From: Sphaerulina vaccinii
Lineage: Eukaryota; Ascomycota; Dothideomycetes; Mycosphaerellales; Mycosphaerellaceae
Length of the DNA: 64,000 bases
Direction: 5' to 3'
NCBI GenBank assembly: GCA_022570795.1
Contig: JAKUDP010000001.1
Coordinates: 558,001 to 622,000, forward strand
Each line of letters opens with the position of its first letter. The stretch's first letter is position 1. Positions 22,394-34,339 of the stretch are shown here, piece after piece. The notes under the pieces were generated by a model. That model was given only the letters and a program-made list of their open reading frames with translations. It was not told where the DNA came from and did no database searches. Position numbers and translations under genes: made by a program.

Positions 22394-22570
22394 TCAAGGA
22401 GGAAGAGATCACATGAGACGGGTTCTCCATACACATACTGGATGAGGTTCGAATGTATCACTACTTGCTCGACATTTATGCCCAGCTGCCGTAGCGAGCC
22501 GCATACACAGGCGGGTACTGCTCGGAGAAAGAGCTGAACAAGTCTAGCTCTGACAGCTCGCATGTATAGC

Positions 22571-23150
22571 TCACGCTTTCAATTCCATGCCTTTGCTCGG
22601 AACACCTATGAAATCGAACTTGCCAATCTGCACCCCTTCTCTTCTCAGCAAAGCATATGCTGTTGTCTTGTGGAACAAGACTAGCATCATCAGTAAGTGC
22701 ACAGCTCAACGCGTGTCGACGAAGCTTACAGTTTGGTAAAGCAATTTCCTGCAAGCATGTCCACCCATCGAATCTGACCTCAACAGGACCGGACATGAAC
22801 CTGATGTCTTTGTTTTCCTGACCTTCGAATGCTTCTGGTTCCACGCCTTCCAACCATGACAGAGCCTCATCGATCCTGGCATACAGTTCCGCGAACGTCT
22901 TCTCATCTCTGGGAGGTGGCTCGATGTTCGCATCAATCATGCGATTGAGCAGCTTCGCCGAATCATCACAGCAAGTCTGGACCTGGAATCTCAAAGGAAA
23001 CATGTCTGGTGCCAGACGACTTTCAATGAGCGTCTCTTCCGGCAAGTCTTTCTCCTTCAGCCACGATTCGCCTTTCTCCAAGATCTCGCGAAGGCTTTTC
23101 AGCTGGCGAATGAAGATTCCAACTCCCATGTCGTATAGTATTGGTGCCAT
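22571..23150 (-). CDS. DUF1993 family protein
   Basis: Two exons, complement(22571..22680, 22730..23150), 176 aa, the normal family length. Function unknown; the fold is predicted helical and related to the DinB/YfiT-like bundle, which is inference. Seen: MAPILYDMGVGIFIRQLKSL at the start, an RLAPDMFPLRFQVQ motif, PPRDEKTFAELYARID, and an ending restored by splicing as ALPNFLFHKTTAYALLRREGV then IGKFDFIG. Without splicing the frame runs on as an unrelated tail. The 49-bp intron has GTAAGC and GCTAG ends. It converges with the PARP gene 177 bp away. Start chosen at ATG 23150, where family similarity begins. Confidence 0.85.
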
Positions 23151-24902
23151 TTTTGCGAGGATATTTGACTGAATGATTCTGTAGTCCTTTGCTCGACGGT
23201 GAGAAGCTTGATGGTAATGTGATGCTTGAGGTCGACAGCGTTTTAGCAAACTACTTGTAGCAGATGCTCACCGCCTTCTCGGTCTCGACATACTGCCGAC
23301 GAACAGCGAAATGTTCAGGTTCGTCGCGGAGGACTTCCAATAGACGTATACTTGACTAAGCCAAAGCCGCCAACCTCGCGTTGTACCCGAGCTCCTCTTT
23401 GCTTACCGGATGACCTGGTGTCTACTTCTGACAACTTCCATCATGTTCCATGCCACAGAAGCCAGGGCAATATATGCTAAGATTTGACCTGGTTGTCTCA
23501 CTACGATCATCGACATCAAGCGCCGCAACCACTTGATCATGGCTGTCGACATTGGTCTACCACCAGCTGCGGCATTTTACACACCTGCACACTAGTACCC
23601 CAAGGCCTCCGTGATATTGGAAGATTCTCCCGTCTCACGAGGTCCTGCAGGCGACGAAGAAGAGCTCGAAGGACGTGGTCGGTACCGGACCATCGCGTCT
23701 GTCACGATTGGCATGCGAAATGGTTTGCAGCGCGCGCTGCGCAGTGCGCTTGCTAATCAAGCCCAGTATCGTTCGAATTCATTCCTGCGGCAAGAGGTCA
23801 AACGTCGAGGACAACCAAGCTTGATCCAATATGAGACCTGGTGTACAAGGAGTTGCATCTTCCGACGAATGCTGAAGCCGTGCGGAAAGCGTACAGAGGA
23901 AATCCTAGCCTAGGGAGACATGTCGTGAGCCAGCGCGGTTTTCAGAATCCGCCTGATAACATCACAAGAACTCAATGGAGTCCAGACATCATACGCCTGA
24001 CCAGGAATAGGCACAAAATGCAGGAGCCAGCCGCACACCACGGCGATGTAATCGTACCATTGGCTGGAGTCGATAGTGGCGAGCGGTTTCGAAGCTCAAC
24101 ACGCCACGCGTAGAATCTTCTTGGTGGCATACTGCGTGTACTTAAGATGCCTATGAGGAGACTCTCGGTTGAGTTCGGCTATTCATCACATGTCAGCCCG
24201 TACAACGCGTGGCAGCAGGATCAATGGCTCATCGCTTCGCAAATGTAGTATTCGTTCCATCGAAATGACAGGATCGACCAGTGATCGAAGAAGCGTGATG
24301 AACAGAAATGTACTCTGCGAATTGAACATGGATGGATCAGTGAAGTGAAGTGCATTTTAAGAAGAGGCACAAGAAGCGGAGTCGTGCACGGCGCCTTAGC
24401 AAAAACGCGCTAGCGAAGCCCAATTTGTTCGACCTCACGCGACGAGACATCTCACGATCCCATCAAGATGCAACTTCCCTATCGCGGTGTAGCCAAAAGT
24501 ACAAGTTCAGGTACTTCCGAGCATTCCAAATGCATTCCGCAAAAGCTGCTCAACGATCTTGCAGATGTCGCCTACAATATCTCTAAATCTGCGCTTACAG
24601 CACGTGGCAGCTACATTAACTTTCATCCTTTGCTGCAAGGCGCATTCTAGACGGTATCAAAGAACCAGCTCCTATAGGGCATCACAAGTACATCGTATCT
24701 ACTGCCGCTTGATAGCTTCTTCCGTCCAACCGCCCCCAGATTTCCCAGGAGCTAACGAAGTGTAGCCAGCAAGAGGGGTACACTGAGATGGGCATATATA
24801 TGCACCCTCGGCCACCATGGCGACCATCCTCTGGTCTCACCGACCGGGTTAAGGACCATTACTAACACCTGCAGACAGCAGCCCTAAGTGGGAGCGATTC
24901 CT
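23151..24902. other. Intergenic, no gene recognised
   Basis: 1.75 kb upstream of the TRI12-type transporter. The frames are short and discontinuous and show no family motif. The final 150 bases carry a TATATATG element at about 24795 that may belong to the transporter promoter. Confidence 0.4.
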
Positions 24903-27023
24903 ATGGCTCACTCATCGGACGCTGGCAGCGATGACATCGAGAAACGAGGCTACACATCTGCTACTCACCATGAAGACGTCGAACTCTCTCACAGCGTTAC
25001 TCGAGGAGATGCTGTTGTGACGTTCAAGACTTGGTGTGTCGTAGTAGTATGTACTTACGCTCAAGATGTCTCGCACCGTACTGACAGCCATTCAGGTGCT
25101 TGCCGCCAGCTATGGCATATCGTTTTGGCCCGTGCCATTCTTCAGTACCATTCAGAGTCAGATGTCCGCAGAGTTTGGCGACGAGCCAGCAATGGGTACT
25201 TGGTCAGTTGTGCAGAAGAAAAAGAGGAATGACAGACAAGCTAACACTCTTTCCTCTAGGCTCACCTCCGTCTACAGTATCGGCGGCACGATCGCCTTCA
25301 TGCTCTGTGGCGCCAACAGTGATCTCTTCGGACGACGTGCCTTCATCTTATTTGGGAATGTTCTGGTCCTCGTCGGTAGTATCCTCGGAGGAACATCCCG
25401 CAGCATCAGACAGTCAATAGCTGCTCATGCTATCATTGGCTTCGGCGCTGGAAACTGCCAGATAGCAGCATTTGCTCTGCCTGAACTGCTTCCTAACAAA
25501 TGGAGACACTTTGCGGTCGTCATCGCCGATGCAGGCATCTATTTCGATGTGATTGTTGGCCCGGTGGTAGCCCGTATAGCTTTGGCCAACAATGCAGTAA
25601 GTGGCGATGTCTGTCAGGAGGCATGGCAGAACAGAAGAGACTGACATTACTGCAGTGGCGCTGGGGATACTGGGGCATCACATTCGCACAAGGAATCTCC
25701 TTCGCAGTATTAGTGCTCTTCTACTTCCCACCAAAGCATCCCAGAGGCATCCCTTGGAACCAGGCGCTTCGCGATCTGGACTATGTCGGTATGGTCAGCT
25801 TCACTGGTGCTGCTGCCATGATTCTCAGTGGTATCGTCTATGCACTGTAAGTACAATCCATCAGGTTGCCAAAGTCGTGTTTGCTGACTAGTGATTCCAG
25901 TCTACTTCCAGCCAGCTCGCCTACTGTGATCGGCCTCCTTGTCGCTGGCTTCGCTTGCTTGATCTTTTTCTGCCTCTGGGAGACTTTCGCGAAGCTTAAG
26001 GAACCTCTAGCGCCGACAAGGCTCTTCACAGCCAACTACGGTCGATCTCTCACAGCTCCATTCATCTGCGGATTCGTGGTCACCATGTTCTACTACGGTA
26101 CGAACATAACATGGCCAACGATGGTTGGTGTCTACTTCACCACAGCTGAGACGCCACGTCACATCGTCTACTTGCTTGCCACTGTCCAGGGCTTTGGTAT
26201 CTTCACAGGAGCAATGATCCTCTCGTTCGGAGGCAAATACTTCCAGCATTGGAAATGGCAAATGGGCGTAAGTGCTTGCGACTGACAGAGTTCTCAGCCA
26301 CTGCTGACAAGTGTGCAGATTCCCATCACATTGATGACCTTCTTTGGTGGCATGCTCGGGTATATAACACCTGAGAGGGAAAACCTGGCGATTGCATTCG
26401 CTTTCTTGACTGGTAAGAGATATCCAATAAGACATTTCCCGATGAAGACATACTCTGACCTTTCTTCCCTTCAGCAATGTTCTACGGCTACGCCCAATAC
26501 CTCTCAATCGCCTACATTCAATTCGGCGCCGAACAAACCGAGCTCGGAATCGCAGGCGGTCTCGCTGGTGTGGCAAGATATGCAGGAGGCGCTGTAGCGG
26601 TAACGACATTCGCCACGATCTTGTCGAACACACAAGTCAGCTATGCTACGGAACATGTTATATCTGCAGCTGAGGCTGCGGGTGCATCCCCAAGTGTCGC
26701 TCAGGCGGTGCTCGCAGCTCTTCCAATGGGTGCCGCCGCATTGGAGAAGGTTCAAGGCCTCACTACAGCTATCGCGACTGCTGCCGGTGGAGCCTTCGTG
26801 GAGAGCTATGTTCAGGCTGTCAAGTAAGTCTTTCCTGGAGCGGCTGATCGCCTAATGCCGAAGCTAACCATATCGCAGGACTGTTGCGCTGTCATCCATT
26901 GGATTCGGTGCCGTAGCTATCATTGCCTGCTTCTTCCTCGAGGACATTGGGCCGAAGATGAACTCCAACATCGAGATCTTCTTGGAGAACGATGTTCAGG
27001 CTGAGAAGAATAAATTCCATTAG
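24903..27023 (+). CDS. MFS transporter, TRI12/siderophore-type (DHA2-like)
   Basis: Eight exons (24903..25046, 25096..25202, 25260..25596, 25656..25846, 25901..26267, 26319..26412, 26475..26823, 26879..27023), 577 aa. It belongs to the fungal TRI12 family, which includes siderophore-iron transporters and efflux pumps; direction and substrate are unknown. Seen: YGISFWPVPF in helix 1, SDLFGRR after helix 2, GNCQIAAFALPELLPNKWRH between helices 4 and 5, WRWGYWG before helix 6, FYYGTNITWP in the second half and about 14 hydrophobic segments. All seven introns are 49-62 bp and each junction restores a family motif. It is the most intron-rich gene of the window. Yme2 converges with it. Confidence 0.85.
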
Positions 27024-27218
27024 TCGTAGTAGACCACAATACATATCGCAACGTTCGGCCGTGTCCGTCTCGATCAATTGAATCCGCTGATTGAACTCAC
27101 TTTTCACCTGAAAGCATGATTGAATTGCTAAGATTGAGATTGGTATCTGCACACTATGATGTACTGTTGTTCCAGCTTCTGTTGAGCGTAGACTTTGCAA
27201 CCGTTGAGTCTGTTCTGC

Positions 27219-29777
27219 TCAAAACTCCGTCTGCAATATCTTCTTCAGCACCGCACTCTCCTTCTCTAGGCCTTCGATAGTCTTCTGACTCTTCGAAACA
27301 TTGCCTAGAAGCCATTTCATGCGATCATACAGTTCAGGCGGCTGCTTCGGCAGCTCTGAAAGCAAGTGCAACTCCTGCTCATACTTGTCGATGGACTTGT
27401 TCTCACTCGCAATTGCATCACCCATGAGTGCAAGCTCCAGTTTTGCTCGCAGTACATTGTCGGACACCAGTCGCTGAAACGCTGGCTGGTACACAGGCTT
27501 ACCAGGAAGAACTCGATAAGGTCGACCATTGCTCGACTGTATAGAGATGAGCTCAGCTTGCTCGAGAGCAGCAAGAGCCTTCTCGCCTCCGGACTTGAAA
27601 GGTTCTGTCAAGAGCAACTCGTTGTAGCGTAACCCCTCTTTGTCAGCCAGCTCTCGCACCAGAGTCCAGGCTTGTGCAGATGACCACTGCCGACTGTCAC
27701 TGCCAAGCAGGAGATACATCTTAAGTATCTCTGAGGCGGACTGATCGACGATCTCCTTCACGGCCTTGGTTGGTGTCTCACCAGCCTTGATACGGCGAGC
27801 GAAGAACTCCAGGTCTGTCAGCCGTCCGCCCAATTGGCCAATGACAGCGTCGAGCTCTCGTAAATCTTGGCGTCGTTGTGAGGGTGTGAGAGGCTTGACC
27901 TCTTCGTTCTCGTGATCCTGCTTTCCAGTGACATGTCCTGGCTCCGCGTCGAAGTCGAGATGCTGAATCACGTAGCGCTTGGCTATTTCTGGTGAGCAGT
28001 CTCCCAACGAGATTTGCCTGAAGACTCTGTCCGGCAATGCCTTGGACAGTGACTTGCTGAAAGAGACGTCGTTCGTCAAGAAGATGACGTGTGCGATGTT
28101 TGATGTTGTCAGCGTAGCTGCCCACTCGGCAAGCTGGTCATATACCATAGTCGCACCTGGCTCCGAGCTCTTGTGCAGCCAGTTCTCGATGACTACGACC
28201 GGGCGTCTCTCTGGGTGACCTTCCAAGTACTCGTCGTCCGAGAGCTTGGCGTCCTTGTCATCCTTCTTGCGGCCTTCCAGTGCGATGCTCTTGAGTGCTG
28301 CTGTAGTCTTGCCCCAGATCTTCACAAGCTGGTTCTCCAGAGTCTCAGAGAAGCCAGCCTTGGACCCGGTCATACCTTGGGCTGCAAGGTCAACGAGTCC
28401 ACTGATGTTGTTGATCCAGCTGAAGACAGGTCTATATCCCACCTGATCTGCAGCTGCAGCGATAGTTGACGCATCACCACGAGCTTCCTGAAGTGGCTTG
28501 CAATCAATAGTGAGCACTCGATGAGCCTCACGCTTGTGTTTCAGCGCATGCTCCAGCACCAATTCTCTCTTGCCACTACCTCTCGGCCCTTGTACAACAA
28601 TGAACGTCTCTGACGACTCCATCAACCATGCTTGAATCTGCTGGATCTCACTCTGCCGATTCTCCCAGACCACTGTCATACCACCGTCGTTCAAGCCTCC
28701 CTCTCGGCCAAGAGATTTCACCTTTTGTACCAAATCCTCGCTCTGCTTGATGATCCAAGCAAAGATGAAGTTGTCTTCCAGGTGAAACGCTCTTGTGATG
28801 TGGGCCTTGATAGCGATAGTTCGGATAGGGTCAAAGATGACCGCGGAAATGCCAGCAATGAGCGCAACCAGTAACGGGATGACAATGCGAGGATGATTCA
28901 TGAGCCAGTCTTTGATCCAGCCTGCTCGTTGTTTCTTCTCGTAACTCAAGCGTAAAAGCGTACCACTCTTGCCACCTCCTTCCGCATCATTGACCAGATA
29001 CCCATGCATGCAGTTCTTCGCCATGATAGCCTTTCGATAGTTCGCAAAGTCCAGATAGGCAAACTTGGGCAGAACCTTGGAGTCCGAAGGCTGGACTATT
29101 ATGTCAGATAGTTTGCCAAAGGGTCGGAAGAAGCTATACAGCTGCTCTTGGTTCAGTTCTGCTACTTCTGCGCCAGGCTCAGTGGGTAGGAACTCTACGC
29201 GTAGTCGTGTCGAAGGACGACGTGCCAGATCTTCTAGCCAGGGCTTTCCCAGTACTCGTCCAACCTGTACAGTCATGAGCGGATTCCACCATGGTCGCGG
29301 CGAGTTCTCGTCCAGATACTTTCGGACAGCTTCCGAGATGGTCTTCGAGTCGCTCGTTCCATCATGTGAGAACTTCAGAAACGCAGCGCCTTCACTATAG
29401 CGAGGCAGAACTTCAACAACATCGGCCTTTCCTCCGATCTTCGCCTCCTTCAGCGCCTTCTGGAAGGCATTTGCAGGATTGATGACACCGTAGCTGCTAC
29501 TAGATGGATCGAGAATCTTTGGAGTCTTGCGGCCAACAGGAATAGCAGCTGTCAGCCTGAAGAGCCACTGCAAGTTGGTAGGCAGTATGGAGTTGAAGAA
29601 AAGAATGCCTTGCTGAGAGTTTGTCGTGATATGGCCAGTATTGTTGTCGCCGGTATCTCCTGCTAGATATCGCCTTGTGATCCTTGAGGCTGCGATTGAG
29701 GTCTGTATTCTGGGACGCAGTGGAGCCGCCGCCGCTCGCATGAGCTGGCCTCGCGGCATGATCACTCTGTGTGACAT
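27219..29777 (-). CDS. YME2: Mitochondrial inner-membrane protein Yme2 (RNA12 family)
   Basis: Single exon, 852 aa. Yeast Yme2 sits in the inner mitochondrial membrane and affects mitochondrial DNA maintenance and escape. Seen: an Arg/Ala-rich presequence; a matrix part with an RRM-like fold (LRVEFLPTEP to KFAYLDFANYRKA, about residues 190-260); one membrane span (IVIPLLVALIAGISAVIF, about 298-316); and an intermembrane-space ATPase-like region with Walker A GPRGSGKRE near residue 400 and VVVIENWL as a Walker B-like strand, ending in a predicted coiled coil. The order matches the family. It is a housekeeping gene between two accessory-type genes. Confidence 0.93.
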   Translation of the reverse strand: MSHRVIMPRGQLMRAAAAPLRPRIQTSIAASRITRRYLAGDTGDNNTGHITTNSQQGILFFNSILPTNLQWLFRLTAAIPVGRKTPKILDPSSSSYGVINPANAFQKALKEAKIGGKADVVEVLPRYSEGAAFLKFSHDGTSDSKTISEAVRKYLDENSPRPWWNPLMTVQVGRVLGKPWLEDLARRPSTRLRVEFLPTEPGAEVAELNQEQLYSFFRPFGKLSDIIVQPSDSKVLPKFAYLDFANYRKAIMAKNCMHGYLVNDAEGGGKSGTLLRLSYEKKQRAGWIKDWLMNHPRIVIPLLVALIAGISAVIFDPIRTIAIKAHITRAFHLEDNFIFAWIIKQSEDLVQKVKSLGREGGLNDGGMTVVWENRQSEIQQIQAWLMESSETFIVVQGPRGSGKRELVLEHALKHKREAHRVLTIDCKPLQEARGDASTIAAAADQVGYRPVFSWINNISGLVDLAAQGMTGSKAGFSETLENQLVKIWGKTTAALKSIALEGRKKDDKDAKLSDDEYLEGHPERRPVVVIENWLHKSSEPGATMVYDQLAEWAATLTTSNIAHVIFLTNDVSFSKSLSKALPDRVFRQISLGDCSPEIAKRYVIQHLDFDAEPGHVTGKQDHENEEVKPLTPSQRRQDLRELDAVIGQLGGRLTDLEFFARRIKAGETPTKAVKEIVDQSASEILKMYLLLGSDSRQWSSAQAWTLVRELADKEGLRYNELLLTEPFKSGGEKALAALEQAELISIQSSNGRPYRVLPGKPVYQPAFQRLVSDNVLRAKLELALMGDAIASENKSIDKYEQELHLLSELPKQPPELYDRMKWLLGNVSKSQKTIEGLEKESAVLKKILQTEF

Positions 29778-30000
29778 CCCGATGCCTCACTCGCGAGATG
29801 CCATAGCTTTGCGATGCGGCATCTTGCCGATGTTGATGAAGAGACGCGTTGTCGAACAAAGTTCAAGCGCGATCAAGGACCGGGTTTGTCTACACCGGGT
29901 GACGTCAGTTCTTGGCATTTGCTCAATGGTGGTGGTGGTAGATTGAGTGAGACTCTTTTGTACGAAGTATGATGATAGTGTAATAGAGTATCTACAAGAG

Positions 30001-31509
30001 CTATTCTGTAGCGTGTCTGACAGTCACATAAAGCTCAGTCGGCCTTATCACCCAATCATCGATTGCATTTGGGTGATCGCGAGCTCTCACTTCATCGCTC
30101 AACTCGAAGTCAAATTGACTCACAATTACTGGTAAAGCCTTCAGCATAGTCAGCATAGCAATGTTCCTCCCCAGACAGTTGCGACTCCCAAGACCGAATG
30201 GAAACCACGCCTTGTTCATCTGATCTTTCTTCTCCTTGTCCTCTTCCAGCCATCGCTCAGGCCGGAATACAGCAGCATCAGGTCCAAAGTTGTCTTCATC
30301 GTAGTGAGCACCCCACGAAGACATGTTTACCACGTTGCCAGGTCCGAAATGCAGGCCGTTGATCTCTGCACCACCGTCTGGCACTGCTCTAGGCAGTCCT
30401 AGCCCAGTCTGTGGGAAGAGACGTAATGTCTCTGTGATGACTGCGTTGAGGTATGGCATAGCTTGGACATCTGCCAGAGTCAGACCAGAAGCTGAGCTGC
30501 CTGGCTGAGTCTTGGCCTTGATCTCATCTCTGAGAAACTGCTTCGCTCTTGGATTCTTGCTTAGGTAGAACAACGCAGCTGTCATCGTGCCGCTGGTAGT
30601 GTCTGAGCCTGCCACGATGTTTCCACCAAGCCCGATCATGATGTGCTTGTGCTCGAATTGAGATGGATCTTTGTCGTTGGCGTCCAGGAACTGATCAAGC
30701 ATGCTATTTGGCGCATTGTCCTGCTTCATTTCACCTGAAGCCCGTTCCTGCTTTCTACGCGTGACAGAATCCAAGGTGAATTGCGTCAGGTACAACTTCG
30801 AAGTTGCAGGAGTTCCAGAGAGCTTTGTCCACAGTCCAGCGAGCTGATAGTACCACCAGTGCCATTCGACCATAATCCCCACGAGTGTCGCGTACTCAGC
30901 GACTGCTCGCACAAAGACCGACAGGTTTCCCACATCCTCGCCATGATCCAATGAACCAAATCGTTTGCCGAAGGTCAGCAGAGCCATAGTGTCGGAGACG
31001 AAGCAGTGCGTCCAGAAAGTAAGGTCGATGCTCTTGCCGACAAGTTCTTCCAGTTTGGTCATGAACAGATCGATGCAGCTGTCCACACTGTCTTCATATG
31101 TGGAGATGTTACTCATTGAATACTGATGTTGCAGCTTTCTCCTCAGCTCGCCGTGGATCTTATTGCTCGTGGCATTGAACAGTGTCAACTGCCCAGGTGG
31201 ATTCCAAGCCTCATATGCTCGTGCTTTCTCCAGACCTGCACCATATCCGAAAATTTCTTTCACAACAGATGGATCACTAAAGCTGTATTGACCAGGTGCG
31301 TAGCGGACGATCTTTCCATACTTGCGATGTAGCTTGATAATGTCCTCGTTCCAGTGCCCTAGCCAGGCTCGATAGAAATACCAAAGTTTCGTGAAGCGGG
31401 CGATTCTTGGTCCAGGCATAGTACGGAGTGGATCACGTAGTTGCAGGAGGCGCCACCAAGAAACGTATGCCGCTGCAATGCAGCCAAGTAGAACCAATGT
31501 GAACGCCAT
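30001..31509 (-). CDS. Cytochrome P450, pisatin demethylase-like
   Basis: Single exon, 502 aa. A heme monooxygenase of the fungal group around pisatin demethylase and related detoxifying enzymes; the substrate is unknown. Seen: an N-terminal membrane anchor (residues 3-17), the proline hinge MPGPRIARF, the I-helix oxygen-binding motif AGSDTT, the K-helix ETLR (ExxR), the PERW motif and the heme loop FGLGSRNCLG with Cys445 as iron ligand. All hallmark residues are present, so it should be active. It lies on the same strand 343 bp downstream of the Zn2Cys6 regulator, a common pairing for inducible metabolism. Confidence 0.92.
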   Translation of the reverse strand: MAFTLVLLGCIAAAYVSWWRLLQLRDPLRTMPGPRIARFTKLWYFYRAWLGHWNEDIIKLHRKYGKIVRYAPGQYSFSDPSVVKEIFGYGAGLEKARAYEAWNPPGQLTLFNATSNKIHGELRRKLQHQYSMSNISTYEDSVDSCIDLFMTKLEELVGKSIDLTFWTHCFVSDTMALLTFGKRFGSLDHGEDVGNLSVFVRAVAEYATLVGIMVEWHWWYYQLAGLWTKLSGTPATSKLYLTQFTLDSVTRRKQERASGEMKQDNAPNSMLDQFLDANDKDPSQFEHKHIMIGLGGNIVAGSDTTSGTMTAALFYLSKNPRAKQFLRDEIKAKTQPGSSASGLTLADVQAMPYLNAVITETLRLFPQTGLGLPRAVPDGGAEINGLHFGPGNVVNMSSWGAHYDEDNFGPDAAVFRPERWLEEDKEKKDQMNKAWFPFGLGSRNCLGRNIAMLTMLKALPVIVSQFDFELSDEVRARDHPNAIDDWVIRPTELYVTVRHATE

Positions 31510-31852
31510 GATTACTTACAGGTCTCTTGTTTGAGCGTCAGAAGGTATATAAGCAGTGAGCGGGAAGCCTGAAGCCCTAGCGTGAGCTTCGAACTCCCAT
31601 TATGATGCAGTAGCGCATCCTGCTCAAACTCTATAATTCGTAATGAAAGCCGAGGGTCAATGGCTTCTCCACAACATTCTTGTTAGGGCTGGCTTATAAT
31701 GGTCTCAGAGAGACCGTAAAGCTCGTTAGGAAACCAGTCGGGTCATTGGGAGAACAACGTCTGACTTATGCTGATGCTGAGCACAGGTCTGTTTTGCTGG
31801 AGGTCACGGATGACAGCTTCTCACAAGAATGCCGAGTCCTTTTTCAGCATGA
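31510..31852. other. Promoter region of the P450 gene
   Basis: 343 bases between the 3' end of the regulator and the P450 start. It presumably carries the P450 promoter. A TATATAAG-like box lies about 40 bases before the P450 start, near 31544-31551 on the minus strand. Confidence 0.4.
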
Positions 31853-34103
31853 TCAGAACGTGAACTCGTCACCAATTCCTGTCCAGTCCACGCTCTTCAA
31901 CCAGGTGTCGAGATCGAATGCATCCAGGCCGCCCAAGGCATTGTAATCGAGGTCCGCGGCTAGCTCGGCGTCCGCATTGTTCACTTCCCAGCTTGATGGC
32001 GAGGTGACCTGTGCATCTGCTATACCATTGCCTGTGACTGTCGAGACAGCGGTCGGCCTGGCGGCTGTGCCAGCATCGGCGTCGAGTACATCGTCGAGTG
32101 TGCGTGTAATGATCTGCGATGCCTGTATGCATACGGCATAGTTGGCCTCCTTCGGAGTGCAGATGTTCTCGAGATTGGCAACAAACACAGATAGGTCGCG
32201 AATCAGCTTAGACCGGCTTATGTCTCCTGGTAGACTTCTCCCACCATTCTTCGATATTACCTGCGAGATAAGAGCTACAGCTGGAAGACCGTAGCATAGC
32301 ATCTGTAGGCCATTAGCATGGACGCTCATGAGTAACGGTGACGACAAGCCTACCACATATGAGTTGTCATGCCTGAGGAAAACAGCTCTATCTCGCACCT
32401 GTCCAAGATGATTGACAGTAGTAACAATCTGACTTGCTATCATGAGGGCTCTACCAGTGTAGGTAGGATCGGACATGAGCATGCGGTGTATATGCAGATC
32501 GCATCGCATGTAGTATAGGTACGCAATAGCCAGCATGAGGCAAGCTGATGGCTGCACACTGGTATTCCATATGTCCGGACTGTATCGCAGGCTTTGTGGT
32601 AGTGATAACCAGAAAGTCTCGCATTGATTCTGGAGAAGTTTCAATTCCTCAACAGCATCCATAGTAAGCTCGCGATATTCATATTCCATGATACTTTCGT
32701 GAAGTACACCAGCCATGAGACGCATGCGACACCATGTTGTGCAGCAATAGTTGCCTTGCGAATTCCAGCCGGTGTTGGTAAGCTTGCTTCGTGCGATAGC
32801 TAGTGTCTCAGCATTACCCAGCAGCTCGTGATCTTCGAGATCCAGCGGTGGCTGGCAGTCAGAGTAGCGCTTTGCTATGCGAGGCGGCCGGTCGAAGAAT
32901 TCGGCTAGAGTCTTGTCCCATCGATAGATCGCTGTGAGGTCAGCCTGCCATAAGTGAGTCAATGATGTCAAGCGCGTTATTACTCACACGCCCAGTTTCT
33001 CCGCCGACACTCTGCAAGCCAGAACGGAGCGTTCGCGGTAAGCTTTGATTCGCGATGAATTCCCATCATGTAAACCTCGGTCGTGATGTCCCCAAGAGCT
33101 CGCCATACATTTGGATGAGAGTCTCCCTGAGCATTGCTATAGAGTCGCATGATCTCGAAAGAGAGCCATAACATAACATCGTTCATGCTGGGAGCCAGTT
33201 CGCGAGCTAAGCTCAAACACGAATGAGCACTCTTGAACAAGAGATTCTGCAGAGTCCAGTAATCTTCGTGACCCTCCCCTCGGGGCAAGCCACAGCAGTG
33301 TGCTCGCGCGGCGATAGCATAAATCAGTCCTATCATTTCCAGACGAACGTTGTCGCCTGTGAATTGGTCGATAAATGTTTCATATCCAATCTCAGGGTGG
33401 ACCTTGATGCTGGAAGAAGTGTGGCGTATCACCGAGTCTGCGAACTGACGGGTTTGACTATTGTCGTGTCGCATGAGGGACAACGTTCGCGTAGTTTCGA
33501 CCAGAGTAGAAGTGGCGTAGGTCATGATCGGACCAGGAACCAAGGCTGCTTGGGCCACTTCCACGTAGTCTTTCACAAGTCCTTGGATGTCGTCGAGGAA
33601 CGATAGTTGCTTGAAGATTTCCAACACATCATTGATCTGTTGTTCGTGAAGACCGTGGCTGTCCTGGAATTGTGTACGTCGTATATCGGACTCATTACCA
33701 GCACGTAAAGCGTTCTTGAAAGTGTTGCCTCGCGCGGCAGACTCCACTACATGCGCTGAGTCCGGAGTCAACTGAGGTGTCCAGGGCGTACTAAGAGGTC
33801 TCGCAAAGGTCTCCTGTGATACTACAGGGCCACGAGGTTTGGTCAATGGAGCTGGGTGGTAAAAGCATTGCGACGCTTTGCCACGGTTTGCACATCTCTT
33901 GCAAGGACGCTGGTCCTGTTATTACTTGACGAGACCAGATCTACTGATTCTTCTCACTTGATGATCACACCTGATCTTGCCTTTGCGACAAGGCTCGCAG
34001 GAGGCCTGTAAGAATGCCATAAGTCAGCGATGTGTCAGTTTATGTGATTGGTGCTTCTTACCAATTTGCCATTGCGCCTGCTAGTCGGCGTCCCGTCTGG
34101 CAT
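31853..34103 (-). CDS. Zn2Cys6 transcription factor with fungal regulatory domain
   Basis: Four exons, complement(31853..32931, 32988..33915, 33958..34005, 34062..34103), 698 aa. A nuclear DNA-binding regulator. The binuclear zinc cluster is visible only after splicing three small 5' pieces: CEPCRKGKIRC, then CKRC and a last Cys before FYHP. The middle region (about 230-560) is the fungal-specific transcription factor domain, with RRRNWASIYRWDKTLAEFF and RPPRI restored by removing the 56-bp third intron (branch CTGAC, CACAG end). The C-terminus is acidic and aromatic (LDAFDLDTWLKSVDW), a likely activation domain. The second intron is only 42 bp. It probably controls the adjacent P450; that is inference from position. 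Confidence 0.83.
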
Positions 34104-34339
34104 GGCTGATGCATGCTCGCCATGCGATGAACACGATGTTGTTGTCAGGATGGCAGAAATCTGGACGCGTCGGTGTGGTTTGCGAGACCGGAATGACAAT
34201 GCCGAGAATCGGAGTGACAAGGATTTGGGAATGCCGCATATCGGAGTTCTCTATGGACCTCAAGAATCTTTCCCTCCTCCTTCGCAGTCGAATACACGAT
34301 GCATCTTCATCTCTGCAGGAGTCGTGTTATCACGACTGT

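Noticed and set aside
24903..34103. A secondary-metabolite backbone cluster
   Set aside because: There is a transporter, a P450 and a regulator, but no polyketide synthase, peptide synthetase, terpene cyclase or prenyltransferase anywhere in the window.
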